Positions 35,613-43,238 of a DNA stretch of 64,000 nucleotides are shown here, one piece after another. The stretch is from an uncultured Lachnospiraceae bacterium. Its GTDB lineage: Bacteria; Bacillota; Clostridia; Lachnospirales; Lachnospiraceae. The stretch lies in NCBI GenBank assembly GCA_910579865.1, contig CAJTXA010000005.1:120268-184267 (forward strand), in the 5' to 3' direction. The notes beneath the pieces were generated by a model. The model saw only the letters and a list, made by a program, of their open reading frames with translations. It was not told the DNA's origin and ran no database searches. Numbering within the stretch: the stretch's first letter is position 1; every line of letters begins with the position of its first letter. A program made the position numbers and the translations under genes.

Positions 35613-35649
35613 AAAAACCTATACCATATCTGACATACTACTTTTCTAT

Positions 35650-36975
35650 TTAATATTTCGTTGTACCATTTTTTGTAATAATCCATTTTATAAAAGCTCC
35701 CTTCGCTGCTGGTGTTTTAGAAAATGTATAAGCTGCAAGAAAACGTGTTTTTGCCTCCTCCATCTTTTTTAGATCATTTCCATACATTGTTGCAATCGAC
35801 TCTCCCTTCTTTACTGCATCTCCAATCTTTCTATGAAGCACTACTCCTACTGACAAATCAATTACACTTTCCTTTGTCTCTCTTCCACCGCCTAAAATAA
35901 GAGAAACCATCCCAATCTCATCTGTTTCAATTTTCTCTACAAATCCACTTTCTTCTGCCAAAATTTCCATCACAATCGAAGCCTTTGGAAATAAAGAAGG
36001 ATCTTCTATTGCTTTTGCATCTCCCTTTTGCGCTATTACAAATTCTTCTAATTTCTTTAATGCCTGCCCATCTATAATTGTCTGATGTAATCGTTGTCTC
36101 GCCTCTTCTATACTTTGTGCACATTTCGTTCCTACTATCATATAAGAACCTAAAATCAAACAAAGCTCTAATAAATCCGCTGGCCCATTCCCTCTTAATG
36201 TATCAACTGCTTCTTTTACTTCTAATACATTACCAACTGCATACCCAAGTGGCTGATTCATATCAGAAATAATTGCTACGGTTTCTCGTCCCGCATTTGT
36301 GCCTATCTGTACCATTTCTCTTGCTAATGCAACAGCATCTGCCTCCTTTTTCATAAATGCACCGCTTCCAGTTTTTACATCTAACACAATTACATCCGAT
36401 CCCGCTGCTAATTTTTTGCTCATAATACTAGAAGCGATTAAAGAAATCTGATCCACAGTCGCTGTTACATCACGTAATGCATACAACTTTTTATCAGCTG
36501 GAGCCAAATTCGCTGTCTGTCCAATAATTGCCATTTTAACAGTATTTACATTTTCAATAAACTCTTCTACTGTTAAATCCGTAGAAAACCCAGGAAAGCT
36601 TTCCAATTTATCAATTGTTCCTCCTGTATGTCCTAATCCTCTTCCAGACATTTTTGCCACTGGTACACCAAGAGCCGCTACCATTGGTCCAAGTACTAAA
36701 GAAGTCTTATCTCCTACACCTCCTGTACTATGCTTATCTGCTTTCTTTCCTTCAATTTTAGAAAGATCTAATATTTCTCCACTCTCTGCCATCGCTTTTG
36801 TTAAATACAATGTTTCTTCCTCATTCATCCCCTTAAAATAAACTGACATTAAAAAAGCTGACATTTGATAATCTGGAATTTCCCCTTTTGTATATTGCAA
36901 AATCATACTGTCAATTTCTTCTTTTGTTAAAGCTCCTCCATTTCTTTTCTTTATAATAATATCATACATTCTCAT
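35650..36975 (-). CDS. pdp: Pyrimidine-nucleoside phosphorylase
   Basis: A 441-residue cytoplasmic enzyme that splits uridine or thymidine with phosphate, in nucleoside salvage. The N-terminal helical domain (MYDIIIKKRNGGALTKEE) is followed by the family signature SGRGLGHTGGTIDKLE. The phosphate and pyrimidine loop is KHSTGGVGDKTS. The C-terminal mixed domain includes IGDAVKKGES. The length fits the class II phosphorylases of Firmicutes. The ATG at 36975 has GAGGG 8 bases upstream; the ATG at 36981 is too close to it. It is divergent from DAHP synthase, with no deoxyribose-phosphate aldolase or cytidine deaminase next to it. Confidence 0.95.
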   Translation of the reverse strand: MRMYDIIIKKRNGGALTKEEIDSMILQYTKGEIPDYQMSAFLMSVYFKGMNEEETLYLTKAMAESGEILDLSKIEGKKADKHSTGGVGDKTSLVLGPMVAALGVPVAKMSGRGLGHTGGTIDKLESFPGFSTDLTVEEFIENVNTVKMAIIGQTANLAPADKKLYALRDVTATVDQISLIASSIMSKKLAAGSDVIVLDVKTGSGAFMKKEADAVALAREMVQIGTNAGRETVAIISDMNQPLGYAVGNVLEVKEAVDTLRGNGPADLLELCLILGSYMIVGTKCAQSIEEARQRLHQTIIDGQALKKLEEFVIAQKGDAKAIEDPSLFPKASIVMEILAEESGFVEKIETDEIGMVSLILGGGRETKESVIDLSVGVVLHRKIGDAVKKGESIATMYGNDLKKMEEAKTRFLAAYTFSKTPAAKGAFIKWIITKNGTTKY

Positions 36976-37140
36976 ATCCATTTCCCTCTCAATCTATTCT
37001 CTATCTAAAGCTCTATTTAGCCTAAATATTCAAACTTAATAGCTTAATATACTACTGTCCATCTTGAATTCTCATTATAGCATGTCCGATTTATAAATGA
37101 AAGGGTTTGCTTTTGAAAAAATTCTTTTCAAACTTTTCAC

Positions 37141-37169
37141 TTGCAGTTTTTTTCTCCCTATATTATAAT
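37141..37169 (+). promoter_or_regulatory. Sigma-A promoter of the DAHP synthase gene
   Basis: TTGCAG (37141-37146) and a perfect TATAAT (37164-37169) are 17 bases apart. The leader is about 80 bases long. Confidence 0.8.
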
Positions 37170-37208
37170 CTAACCATTGTCAAATAAAATTCAACAAAAA
37201 GAAGGGAA

Positions 37209-37229
37209 ATGTCTTTTATCTGCCACTAA
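37209..37229 (+). CDS. Possible six-codon leader peptide
   Basis: ATG-TCT-TTT-ATC-TGC-CAC-TAA lies in the DAHP synthase leader, with AAGAAGGG close upstream. It encodes MSFICH, curiously like the MSFIFQ start of the enzyme itself. It has one Phe codon and no Trp or Tyr, and no attenuator hairpins follow, so classical attenuation is not supported. It may be fortuitous. Confidence 0.2.
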   Translation: MSFICH

Positions 37230-37254
37230 GCAATAAAAAACAATGGTGAAAATT

Positions 37255-38286
37255 ATGAGTTTTATATTTCAAGAAAAACTTCCAGTTCCAGAAGAAATTC
37301 GTAAACAATATCCGCTTTCTTCGGAAATGATACAAGTAAAAAAAGAACGAGATAAAGAAATTCAAGCTGTTCTAACTGGCGCTTCCAATAAAGTTTTAGT
37401 TATTATCGGTCCATGTTCTGCAGATCATGAAGATTCTGTATGTGACTATATCTCTAGATTAGTTAAAGTTCAAGAAAAAATCAAAGATAAAGTCATTATT
37501 ATCCCTCGTATCTATACGAACAAACCTCGTACCACAGGTGAAGGCTACAAAGGGATGCTTCATCAACCCGATCCTGAAAAGAAACCAGATTTACTAGCTG
37601 GACTAATTGCTATTCGAAAAATGCATCTTAGAGCAATTCAAGAAACAGGCCTTACTGCTGCTGATGAAATGCTCTATCCAGAAAACTACCACTATGTTAT
37701 GGATACGCTTTCTTATATTGCAATTGGTGCTCGTTCTGTAGAAAATCAACAACATCGTCTTACTGTCAGTGGCGTAGACATTCCTGTTGGTATGAAAAAT
37801 CCTACTAGTGGAGACTTCTCTGTTATGATGAATTCTGTTATCGCTGCACAAAGCGGTCATTCTTTTATCTATCGTGGCTGGACTGTTCATACAGACGGAA
37901 ATCCTCTTACACATACTATTCTTCGAGGTTCTGTCAATAAGCATGGGCAATGTCAGCCAAATTATCACTATGAAGATTTAATGCGTTTAAATGAAATGTA
38001 TCATCAAAAAGAGTATGAAAATCCAGCTGTTATTATTGACGCCAATCATTCTAACTCTGCAAAACAATATAAAGAACAAATTCGCATTGTAAAAGAAGTG
38101 CTTCACAGCCGCCGTCATAGCCTCGATCTAGCAAAATTAGTAAAAGGGTTTATGATTGAAAGCTATATTGAAGAAGGATCGCAAAAAGTTTCTGAACATA
38201 TCTATGGGAAATCCATTACTGATCCATGTTTGGGTTGGGAAGATTCTGAAAAATTATTATATTATATTGCAGATTCTATTCTATAA
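37255..38286 (+). CDS. 3-deoxy-7-phosphoheptulonate synthase (class I alpha, AroF/G/H type)
   Basis: A 343-residue enzyme that condenses phosphoenolpyruvate with erythrose 4-phosphate, the first step of aromatic amino-acid synthesis. The sequence shows IGPCSADH, IIPRIYTNKPRTTGEGYKG, IGARSVENQQHR, PVGMKNPTSG and DANHSNS, which together hold the substrate and metal sites (Cys, His, Glu, Asp). The N-terminal extension is the short Phe/Tyr-type effector region of the alpha subclass; the feedback ligand cannot be told. The ATG at 37255 has GGTGA 5 bases upstream; a second in-frame ATG at 37243 has none. It is monocistronic with a strong promoter and terminator. Confidence 0.95.
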   Translation: MSFIFQEKLPVPEEIRKQYPLSSEMIQVKKERDKEIQAVLTGASNKVLVIIGPCSADHEDSVCDYISRLVKVQEKIKDKVIIIPRIYTNKPRTTGEGYKGMLHQPDPEKKPDLLAGLIAIRKMHLRAIQETGLTAADEMLYPENYHYVMDTLSYIAIGARSVENQQHRLTVSGVDIPVGMKNPTSGDFSVMMNSVIAAQSGHSFIYRGWTVHTDGNPLTHTILRGSVNKHGQCQPNYHYEDLMRLNEMYHQKEYENPAVIIDANHSNSAKQYKEQIRIVKEVLHSRRHSLDLAKLVKGFMIESYIEEGSQKVSEHIYGKSITDPCLGWEDSEKLLYYIADSIL

Positions 38287-38314
38287 TTTTTTATGATAAA
38301 ATAAACCTAAACAA

Positions 38315-38366
38315 AAAAGCAGATATAAGATATCTCTTAAAAACGTGCTATCTTATATCTGTTTTC
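38315..38366. terminator. Bidirectional terminator
   Basis: A 13-bp stem CAGATATAAGATA / TATCTTATATCTG (38320-38332 with 38349-38361) has A-rich and T-rich flanks. It serves the DAHP synthase gene and the convergent FlgL/FliD-like gene. Confidence 0.82.
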
Positions 38367-38399
38367 TTTTATTTGTTATCCTTGCCTCTATTCTTTTAT

Positions 38400-39077
38400 T
38401 TATCCCCAAAAATTATATCGACTAGTAAAATCAGTAGCAATATCTCCACTCGCATTATATTGACTAGAAGTTGCTTTTACATTTGCCTGTGCATGATCGG
38501 ATATCTTTTCTACTAAAAATCCCACTTTTGTTGAAAAACTTCCTGATGCTCCAAATATTTTTTCTAAACTATCAATATCTGCTTTTTTTATCTTTTCCTG
38601 ATCAATTTTTAATGTACCATCTGTTCCTACTGTAATTCCAATCTGGCTTAATGCATCCTTCTGTTCTGAAGTAGTCTGCTTTAGCATCTTTCCATAATAC
38701 TGACTTAAAAAATCTGGTGCTTTCTGTAAAGCTTGTATCGTTTCATTATACTTCCCTACGATCTCTTCTATATTTTTATTAATCTCTTTTTTCTCTCCAC
38801 TCTCTTTTGCTTTTTCAAAGATGGAGTCCTTTCCTTTCGCCAAAAACAATTCTATCTTTTGAAGCAGCTGAGTTGATGTAGTATCTAATTTTTCATAGCT
38901 ACCTTTCTTTTCTGAATCTACTTTTTGATTGAACCCATAATTCTTTTTACTATTTAACGCACTTAGCAGAGTATTTTCCATACTGCTATTATTGACATAA
39001 TTCAAAAGTGAATTATGATTCAGTGGCATCCCTGCCCGTATTGATGCCTCATCTAACATTTTTGTTGTTATTCTCAT
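38400..39077 (-). CDS. Orphan protein with FlgL-like start and FliD-like C-terminus
   Basis: A 225-residue soluble, helical protein. It begins MRITTKMLDEASIR, as flagellin-hook junction proteins (FlgL) do. Its C-terminal third (SQIGITVGTDGTLKIDQEKI, then LEKIFG) resembles the D0/D1-flanking part of the filament cap FliD. There is no central cap or filament domain, and no flagellar genes are in the window. It may be a non-flagellar descendant, an export-related chaperone or a decayed protein. It lies between DAHP synthase and a LytTR regulator. The start is the conserved Met at 39077, with GGGAGG upstream. No signal peptide is seen; the function is unknown. Confidence 0.65.
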   Translation of the reverse strand: MRITTKMLDEASIRAGMPLNHNSLLNYVNNSSMENTLLSALNSKKNYGFNQKVDSEKKGSYEKLDTTSTQLLQKIELFLAKGKDSIFEKAKESGEKKEINKNIEEIVGKYNETIQALQKAPDFLSQYYGKMLKQTTSEQKDALSQIGITVGTDGTLKIDQEKIKKADIDSLEKIFGASGSFSTKVGFLVEKISDHAQANVKATSSQYNASGDIATDFTSRYNFWG

Positions 39078-39184
39078 ATAACTACCTCCCTGCTCTTTCT
39101 TTTTCTATAGCCTCTTATCATTTTTATTCTGTTACAGCATAATCGGATTTTTCCTCACCTTTCTGTGGACAAGTACAGATTCCT

Positions 39185-39934
39185 TTATAACTCTTTTGCC
39201 ATATAATCCAAATATGCTTTTACAAATTCCTGATATTTGTACTTGGAAATCAACAGGCTTTCTCCATTTTTCATCCTAAGCTCTGTCCGATCATATTGTT
39301 CCACATACTTCATATTTACTAAATACCCCTTATGGATTCTGAAAAATCTGGGATAGAGTTCCCTCTCCAATACACCGATTTTATCATAATATTCTATCTT
39401 TTCTTCGGAAAGGTATAAGATTACCTTTCGATTGCTGCTTTCCACATAATAAATATCATCTGTTGGAACCTTTCTTAATACTGTCTTGTTCCTTACCAGA
39501 AGCTCTTTTGGCTCCGCCTGCTTCATTGGCTTAAGATAGTGATATTCTTGTACAGCTTGTGCTAATACACTTTCAAATAAACTTTCTCTGACTGGATATA
39601 ACAGATATTGAAACGCATGAACAGAAAACGCTTCTAACATATATTCTTGATAGGCTGTTACAAAGATTAGAAGCGGTAGGCTTCCCCATACTGCTTTCTG
39701 CCTTTTTTCCATCCAATATCGTAATTTTTTTGCAATATGAATTCCATTGACTCCCTCTTTTGAAATGCCTAAAAAAAGAATATCAGGAAGTACTCCTATA
39801 TTATGTTCCCAAATCTGTATCAGCTCTTTATCAGATGAAAATTCAATAATCTGACAGTCTATTTTTTGCTTTTCAATCAATCTTCGTATTGTCAAGCGTA
39901 TGATTTCTTCCCTATCACAGATTGCTATATTCAA
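39185..39934 (-). CDS. LytTR response regulator lacking its phospho-acceptor Asp
   Basis: A 249-residue regulator: receiver domain (1-120), then a LytTR DNA-binding domain (about 145-245) with VPTDDIYYVESSNRKV and FFRIHKGYLVNMKYV. In the receiver, the Asp normally found in the LDI motif is Gly56 (DILFLG). The conserved switch Lys is Tyr113 (YLLYPV), while the acidic Asp7 and the switch Thr in FVTAY remain. It cannot be phosphorylated in the usual way. There is no histidine kinase gene next to it. It could act constitutively or through protein-protein signals. It is isolated, with no strong promoter that I can see. Confidence 0.88.
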   Translation of the reverse strand: MNIAICDREEIIRLTIRRLIEKQKIDCQIIEFSSDKELIQIWEHNIGVLPDILFLGISKEGVNGIHIAKKLRYWMEKRQKAVWGSLPLLIFVTAYQEYMLEAFSVHAFQYLLYPVRESLFESVLAQAVQEYHYLKPMKQAEPKELLVRNKTVLRKVPTDDIYYVESSNRKVILYLSEEKIEYYDKIGVLERELYPRFFRIHKGYLVNMKYVEQYDRTELRMKNGESLLISKYKYQEFVKAYLDYMAKEL

Positions 39935-40100
39935 CTACCTCACCTCGTACTTTAGTTTTACTTGTCCTGTGAGGAATATACTTGTAAAGACTTTGTTTCT
40001 ACTAAGATCCATTGATCCTTGCATGGTTATTATCGGCAAAAATTGAAAAATTAATATAGGAATGTCATAACTGGTCGTCTCAATGTTGCAAATAGTATTC

Positions 40101-40763
40101 TTAATATTCCTTCTTTTTTATAATATTTTTACTAATCGCAATGGATAAAAACAGACAACCTCCCCAAAGAACTAGAGCTATAAGACAAAGTACCCATTGA
40201 TCACAAGAAAGTATCCACTGAAAAAGTTGATTTCCTTTTTCTTTTAGCTGTCCAAAGAAATTTTCTTCACCCACTTTAGCAATAAGATTCGCCAATAAAA
40301 CAAAGAAAATTACTATTCCAAATAAAACAATCCTTCCTATATCACTTCCAAATTTTAACTGAACTGGCAAAATTATCAATAAAAAGAATGATAATACCAA
40401 AAAAATCATAGATGCTTGCTGTAATATAACAAAAGCTGGAAATCTTACAAATAAAATACAAAAAGTAGAAGATAGCACACATCCAAAAAGTCCGCTTCCC
40501 AATGCAAAAATATACTTTTCTATCACATAAATTCCTCTCTCAATTGGCATTGTCATAAGAAAAACAACACTTTTATCAAATTCATCCAATGAAATTGTAT
40601 TTAATACCATTGTTCCACAAATCATAGTTGCAAAAGAAACTATAAAACTAACAGCATCCTCTCCTTTCAGCGTTGTCAGCATAACAGCTAGTAAAAGAAT
40701 CACTGCTATCAGTCTTTTATTTTGTAAAGTAAGCCGTAAATCTTTTATCAATAATCCTTTCAT
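40101..40763 (-). CDS. ABC-2 type transporter permease
   Basis: A 220-residue membrane protein with six predicted helices. It opens MKGLLIKDLRLTLQNKRL, typical of the YtrC/ABC2-type permeases paired with GntR-regulated ATPases in Firmicutes. The loop FDKSVVFLMTMPIERGIYVIEKY is characteristic of the family. Its ATG overlaps the ATPase stop codon by 4 bases, so the two are translated together. The complex would move lipids, peptides or antibiotics; the direction and substrate are unknown. Confidence 0.88.
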   Translation of the reverse strand: MKGLLIKDLRLTLQNKRLIAVILLLAVMLTTLKGEDAVSFIVSFATMICGTMVLNTISLDEFDKSVVFLMTMPIERGIYVIEKYIFALGSGLFGCVLSSTFCILFVRFPAFVILQQASMIFLVLSFFLLIILPVQLKFGSDIGRIVLFGIVIFFVLLANLIAKVGEENFFGQLKEKGNQLFQWILSCDQWVLCLIALVLWGGCLFLSIAISKNIIKKKEY

Positions 40764-41611
40764 ATTGTTTCTCCTTTCCTGATAAACGACACAATATCAT
40801 CAATATTTCCTTTTTCTATCGTTATATTAGGATAGTTTTCCTGATAATATTGTCTTTCTTTTGTTAAAAGTTCATATCCATATGTGGTCTTTTTTTGATA
40901 CCACAAATAAGTCTTATCAATCTTTTGATATTGTTCTTCACTCACTTTAAGTATAGCATAGTTGGAAAGAATCCGATCGGTTTCTTCATAAAACAATATC
41001 TTTCCTTCCTGCATAAAATATAAATCGTCACAAAGCCCTTCTAAATCAGAAGAAATATGGGAACTAATCAAAATTGCCCGCCCTTCCTGACACATATACT
41101 CTCTTATTTCATCTAATAATTCATTTCTAGTAACAGAATCTAATCCAACGGTTGGCTCATCTAAAATTAACAGTTTTGCCTCGTAGCTCATTGCAATTAA
41201 AAGTTTAAATTTTGCTTTCATACCAGTTGAAAAATCCTTTATTTTTTTATCCAATGGCAAATGATATACTTCACATTTTTTTAGAAATTGCTTCTTATTA
41301 AACTTTTGATACATTGCTTCCATTACAGCAATTACATCCTTTATTGTCATCATACTACTAAATGTATGTTCCGAAAGAACGGTTCCAATTTTTGTTTTTT
41401 CTTGAACTGTAAAGTCATTTTGACTTTTTCCAAATCGTTCAATTGTTCCGCCCTCTATCTGAATTAATCCTAAAATTGCTTTAAATGTTGTACTTTTTCC
41501 AGCCCCATTCGCTCCAATTAACCCTGTCACATACCCTTCCTTTACTTGAATGGAACAATTCAAAGAAAAATCTTTATAATGTTTTTGTACTTCCTTTAAT
41601 TCTAATAGCAT
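40760..41611 (-). CDS. ABC transporter ATP-binding protein (YtrB-like)
   Basis: A 283-residue ATPase. Walker A is GANGAGKST (about 34-42) and Walker B LLILDEPTVGLD. The signature is the variant FSTGM instead of LSGGQ, which is usual in this GntR-linked group. A C-terminal extension of about 80 residues follows the domain. It pairs with the six-helix permease downstream (4-base overlap). It starts 16 bases after the GntR regulator, making a three-gene operon from the promoter near 42.04 kb. These operons respond to wall-active antibiotics in bacilli and lactobacilli, but that is only an analogy here. Confidence 0.9.
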   Translation of the reverse strand: MLLELKEVQKHYKDFSLNCSIQVKEGYVTGLIGANGAGKSTTFKAILGLIQIEGGTIERFGKSQNDFTVQEKTKIGTVLSEHTFSSMMTIKDVIAVMEAMYQKFNKKQFLKKCEVYHLPLDKKIKDFSTGMKAKFKLLIAMSYEAKLLILDEPTVGLDSVTRNELLDEIREYMCQEGRAILISSHISSDLEGLCDDLYFMQEGKILFYEETDRILSNYAILKVSEEQYQKIDKTYLWYQKKTTYGYELLTKERQYYQENYPNITIEKGNIDDIVSFIRKGETI

Positions 41612-41627
41612 CCCTTTACTCCTCCCT

Positions 41628-41999
41628 TTATTCTTCTAAAATCAACTCAAATAACTCACGAATTTCTTTCTCTTTCATTCCGCAGTGCCTCCCTGCTTGA
41701 ATAGCAAGTTCTAACATCGATTCCACTTTCCTTTTCTGCTCCTCTTGCAAAAGATTTTTATTATTTTGAGCCACAAAACTTCCCTTTCCATGTACAGTAA
41801 TAATAAAACCATCCTGCTCTAAACAGTCATATGCTTTTTTTACAGTAAGTGCACTGATTTTTAAATCCTTTGAAAGAATACGCACAGAAGGCAGCACTGT
41901 TCCTTCTTTTAATTTACCATCTATTATCATAGATTTAATCTGTCTGATAATCTGTTCATAGATTGGTTCCATTGATGAATTACTAATAATTAGATTCAT
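41628..41999 (-). CDS. GntR family regulator (YtrA subfamily)
   Basis: A 123-residue GntR-type repressor of the short YtrA class: a winged helix-turn-helix (YEQIIRQIKSMIIDGKLKEG, then LPSVRILSKDLKISALTVKKAY) followed by a short C-terminal dimerisation helix pair and no ligand domain. The ATG at 41999 has AAGGAGG upstream; the frame is open to 42080 but the extra region is the promoter. It would repress its own operon, which encodes the ABC ATPase and permease. The expected operator is the tandem ACAGTATATA repeat that overlaps its -10 box. Confidence 0.93.
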   Translation of the reverse strand: MNLIISNSSMEPIYEQIIRQIKSMIIDGKLKEGTVLPSVRILSKDLKISALTVKKAYDCLEQDGFIITVHGKGSFVAQNNKNLLQEEQKRKVESMLELAIQAGRHCGMKEKEIRELFELILEE

Positions 42000-42022
42000 A
42001 AATTTCGTTGCCTCCTTAATAA

Positions 42023-42053
42023 ACAGTATATAACAGTATATATCAGTTGTCAA
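42023..42053 (-). promoter_or_regulatory. Promoter and tandem-repeat operator of the GntR-ABC operon
   Basis: A minus-strand TTGACA (42048-42053) and TATACT (42025-42030) are exactly 17 bases apart. Two immediate tandem copies of ACAGTATATA (42023-42032 and 42033-42042) cover the spacer and -10. This fits autorepression by the YtrA-type regulator. Confidence 0.8.
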
Positions 42054-42080
42054 TAAAAATTTATTTACCTTTATAAACAA

Positions 42081-42105
42081 GGGTATCTATTAATCATAGA
42101 TACCC
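42081..42105 (-). terminator. Hairpin overlapping the stop codon of the ADP-ribosylglycohydrolase gene
   Basis: A perfect 10-bp stem GGGTATCTAT / ATAGATACCC (42081-42090 with 42096-42105) has the TAA stop in its loop. The tail on the minus strand is TTGTTT, so it is a weak terminator at best. Confidence 0.5.
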
Positions 42106-43202
42106 AAACAATATTTCTCTATCCACTTCTGATCCCGATACTCTCCATATTCGCTCATCTTACAGTCTTCAAACAGATCAAGTGCAATTTCTTCTATTAC
42201 TGTTCTTACCTCCAAAGGCTGAATATATTTTCCTGGTATTTTTTGAAATCCTAAATACGCTCCCATAATATTTCCTGTTATTGCTCCAGTAGAATCACTG
42301 TCTCCATCATGATTGACGGATACTGTTACTGCTTTTACAAAATCATCTTGATATTTTATAGTACAATATACGGCGATTGCTAATGCCTCCTCCGCTACCC
42401 AACCTTCACCAATTTCACGAATTGCTTCTAAATCATTTTTATTTTGTTTAGAAAGCCACACTGCCTTTTCCATAATTGTAACAAATTCCTCTATATACTG
42501 TTTTTGTTTATAAATTGTTGCCACTGTTTTTATCGCTTCTTGTATGATTTGCTCTATCTTACTAGAAGAAAAAACACACCTTGCAATTATATGTGTAAAT
42601 GCTGCTGCTGGAATATATCCTAATGGATGTCCATGTGTAAGTGCTGCTACTTCTGCACCTATTTTATCCACTTTTTTTATATCTTTTATATGTTTCGGTA
42701 AATATAACCCTACTGGTGCAACTCTCATTACTCCTCCGCACCCTTTACTAGAATTCACTGGACATTCTACACTGCCATGCTTTGTTCCTCCTAATACAGA
42801 TAAACAGGTGTTTCCTGGTGCTCTTTGATTATGCATATCTTTTATATTAAAAAGCCATGCTTTCACATAAAGATCCTCTAATGGCTTATTCCCATTCTGT
42901 GTAATAAACCAATTTTTGTAAGCTAACCATACATATTCCTGCCACTCTCCCATAATACCTCGTAAACAAAATCTAGTAACTCCTATCAATAGACCATTTG
43001 CTGTAAATAACGTCATCTGTGTATCATCTGATATATATGCTTTATTATGGAACAGTTCATAATCTTGTATCCCATCTTTTCCATAAATTGTAATAATCTC
43101 CTCTGCACTTCGAAATTCGATTGGATAGCCTAACGCATCTCCAACTGCTCCTCCAAACAAACTTCCTCTTATTTTATCAAAAACAATATCTTTCTTATTC
43201 AT
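42090..43202 (-). CDS. ADP-ribosylglycohydrolase family protein
   Basis: A 370-residue, all-helical member of the DraG/ARH family. The N-terminal motif GSLFGGAVGDALG and metal ligands SDDTQMT, the middle GCGGVMRVAPVG and the C-terminal GDSDSTGAITGN are all in place, so it should be an active di-Mg hydrolase. It is closer to the large, ARH1/Tri1-immunity-like branch than the 306-residue protein at 24.3 kb and is not a recent copy. It follows a membrane-anchored EreA/TraB-like gene by 36 bases. The natural substrate (ADP-ribosyl-protein, nucleic acid or small molecule) is unknown. Confidence 0.92.
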   Translation of the reverse strand: MNKKDIVFDKIRGSLFGGAVGDALGYPIEFRSAEEIITIYGKDGIQDYELFHNKAYISDDTQMTLFTANGLLIGVTRFCLRGIMGEWQEYVWLAYKNWFITQNGNKPLEDLYVKAWLFNIKDMHNQRAPGNTCLSVLGGTKHGSVECPVNSSKGCGGVMRVAPVGLYLPKHIKDIKKVDKIGAEVAALTHGHPLGYIPAAAFTHIIARCVFSSSKIEQIIQEAIKTVATIYKQKQYIEEFVTIMEKAVWLSKQNKNDLEAIREIGEGWVAEEALAIAVYCTIKYQDDFVKAVTVSVNHDGDSDSTGAITGNIMGAYLGFQKIPGKYIQPLEVRTVIEEIALDLFEDCKMSEYGEYRDQKWIEKYCLGIYD

Positions 43203-43238
43203 ATCCTTTCTTATACCACCCTAATTTATTTTCATTTC

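Noticed and set aside
36982..37240. T-box leader upstream of DAHP synthase
   Set aside because: No T-box sequence or specifier stem is visible; the leader is too short.
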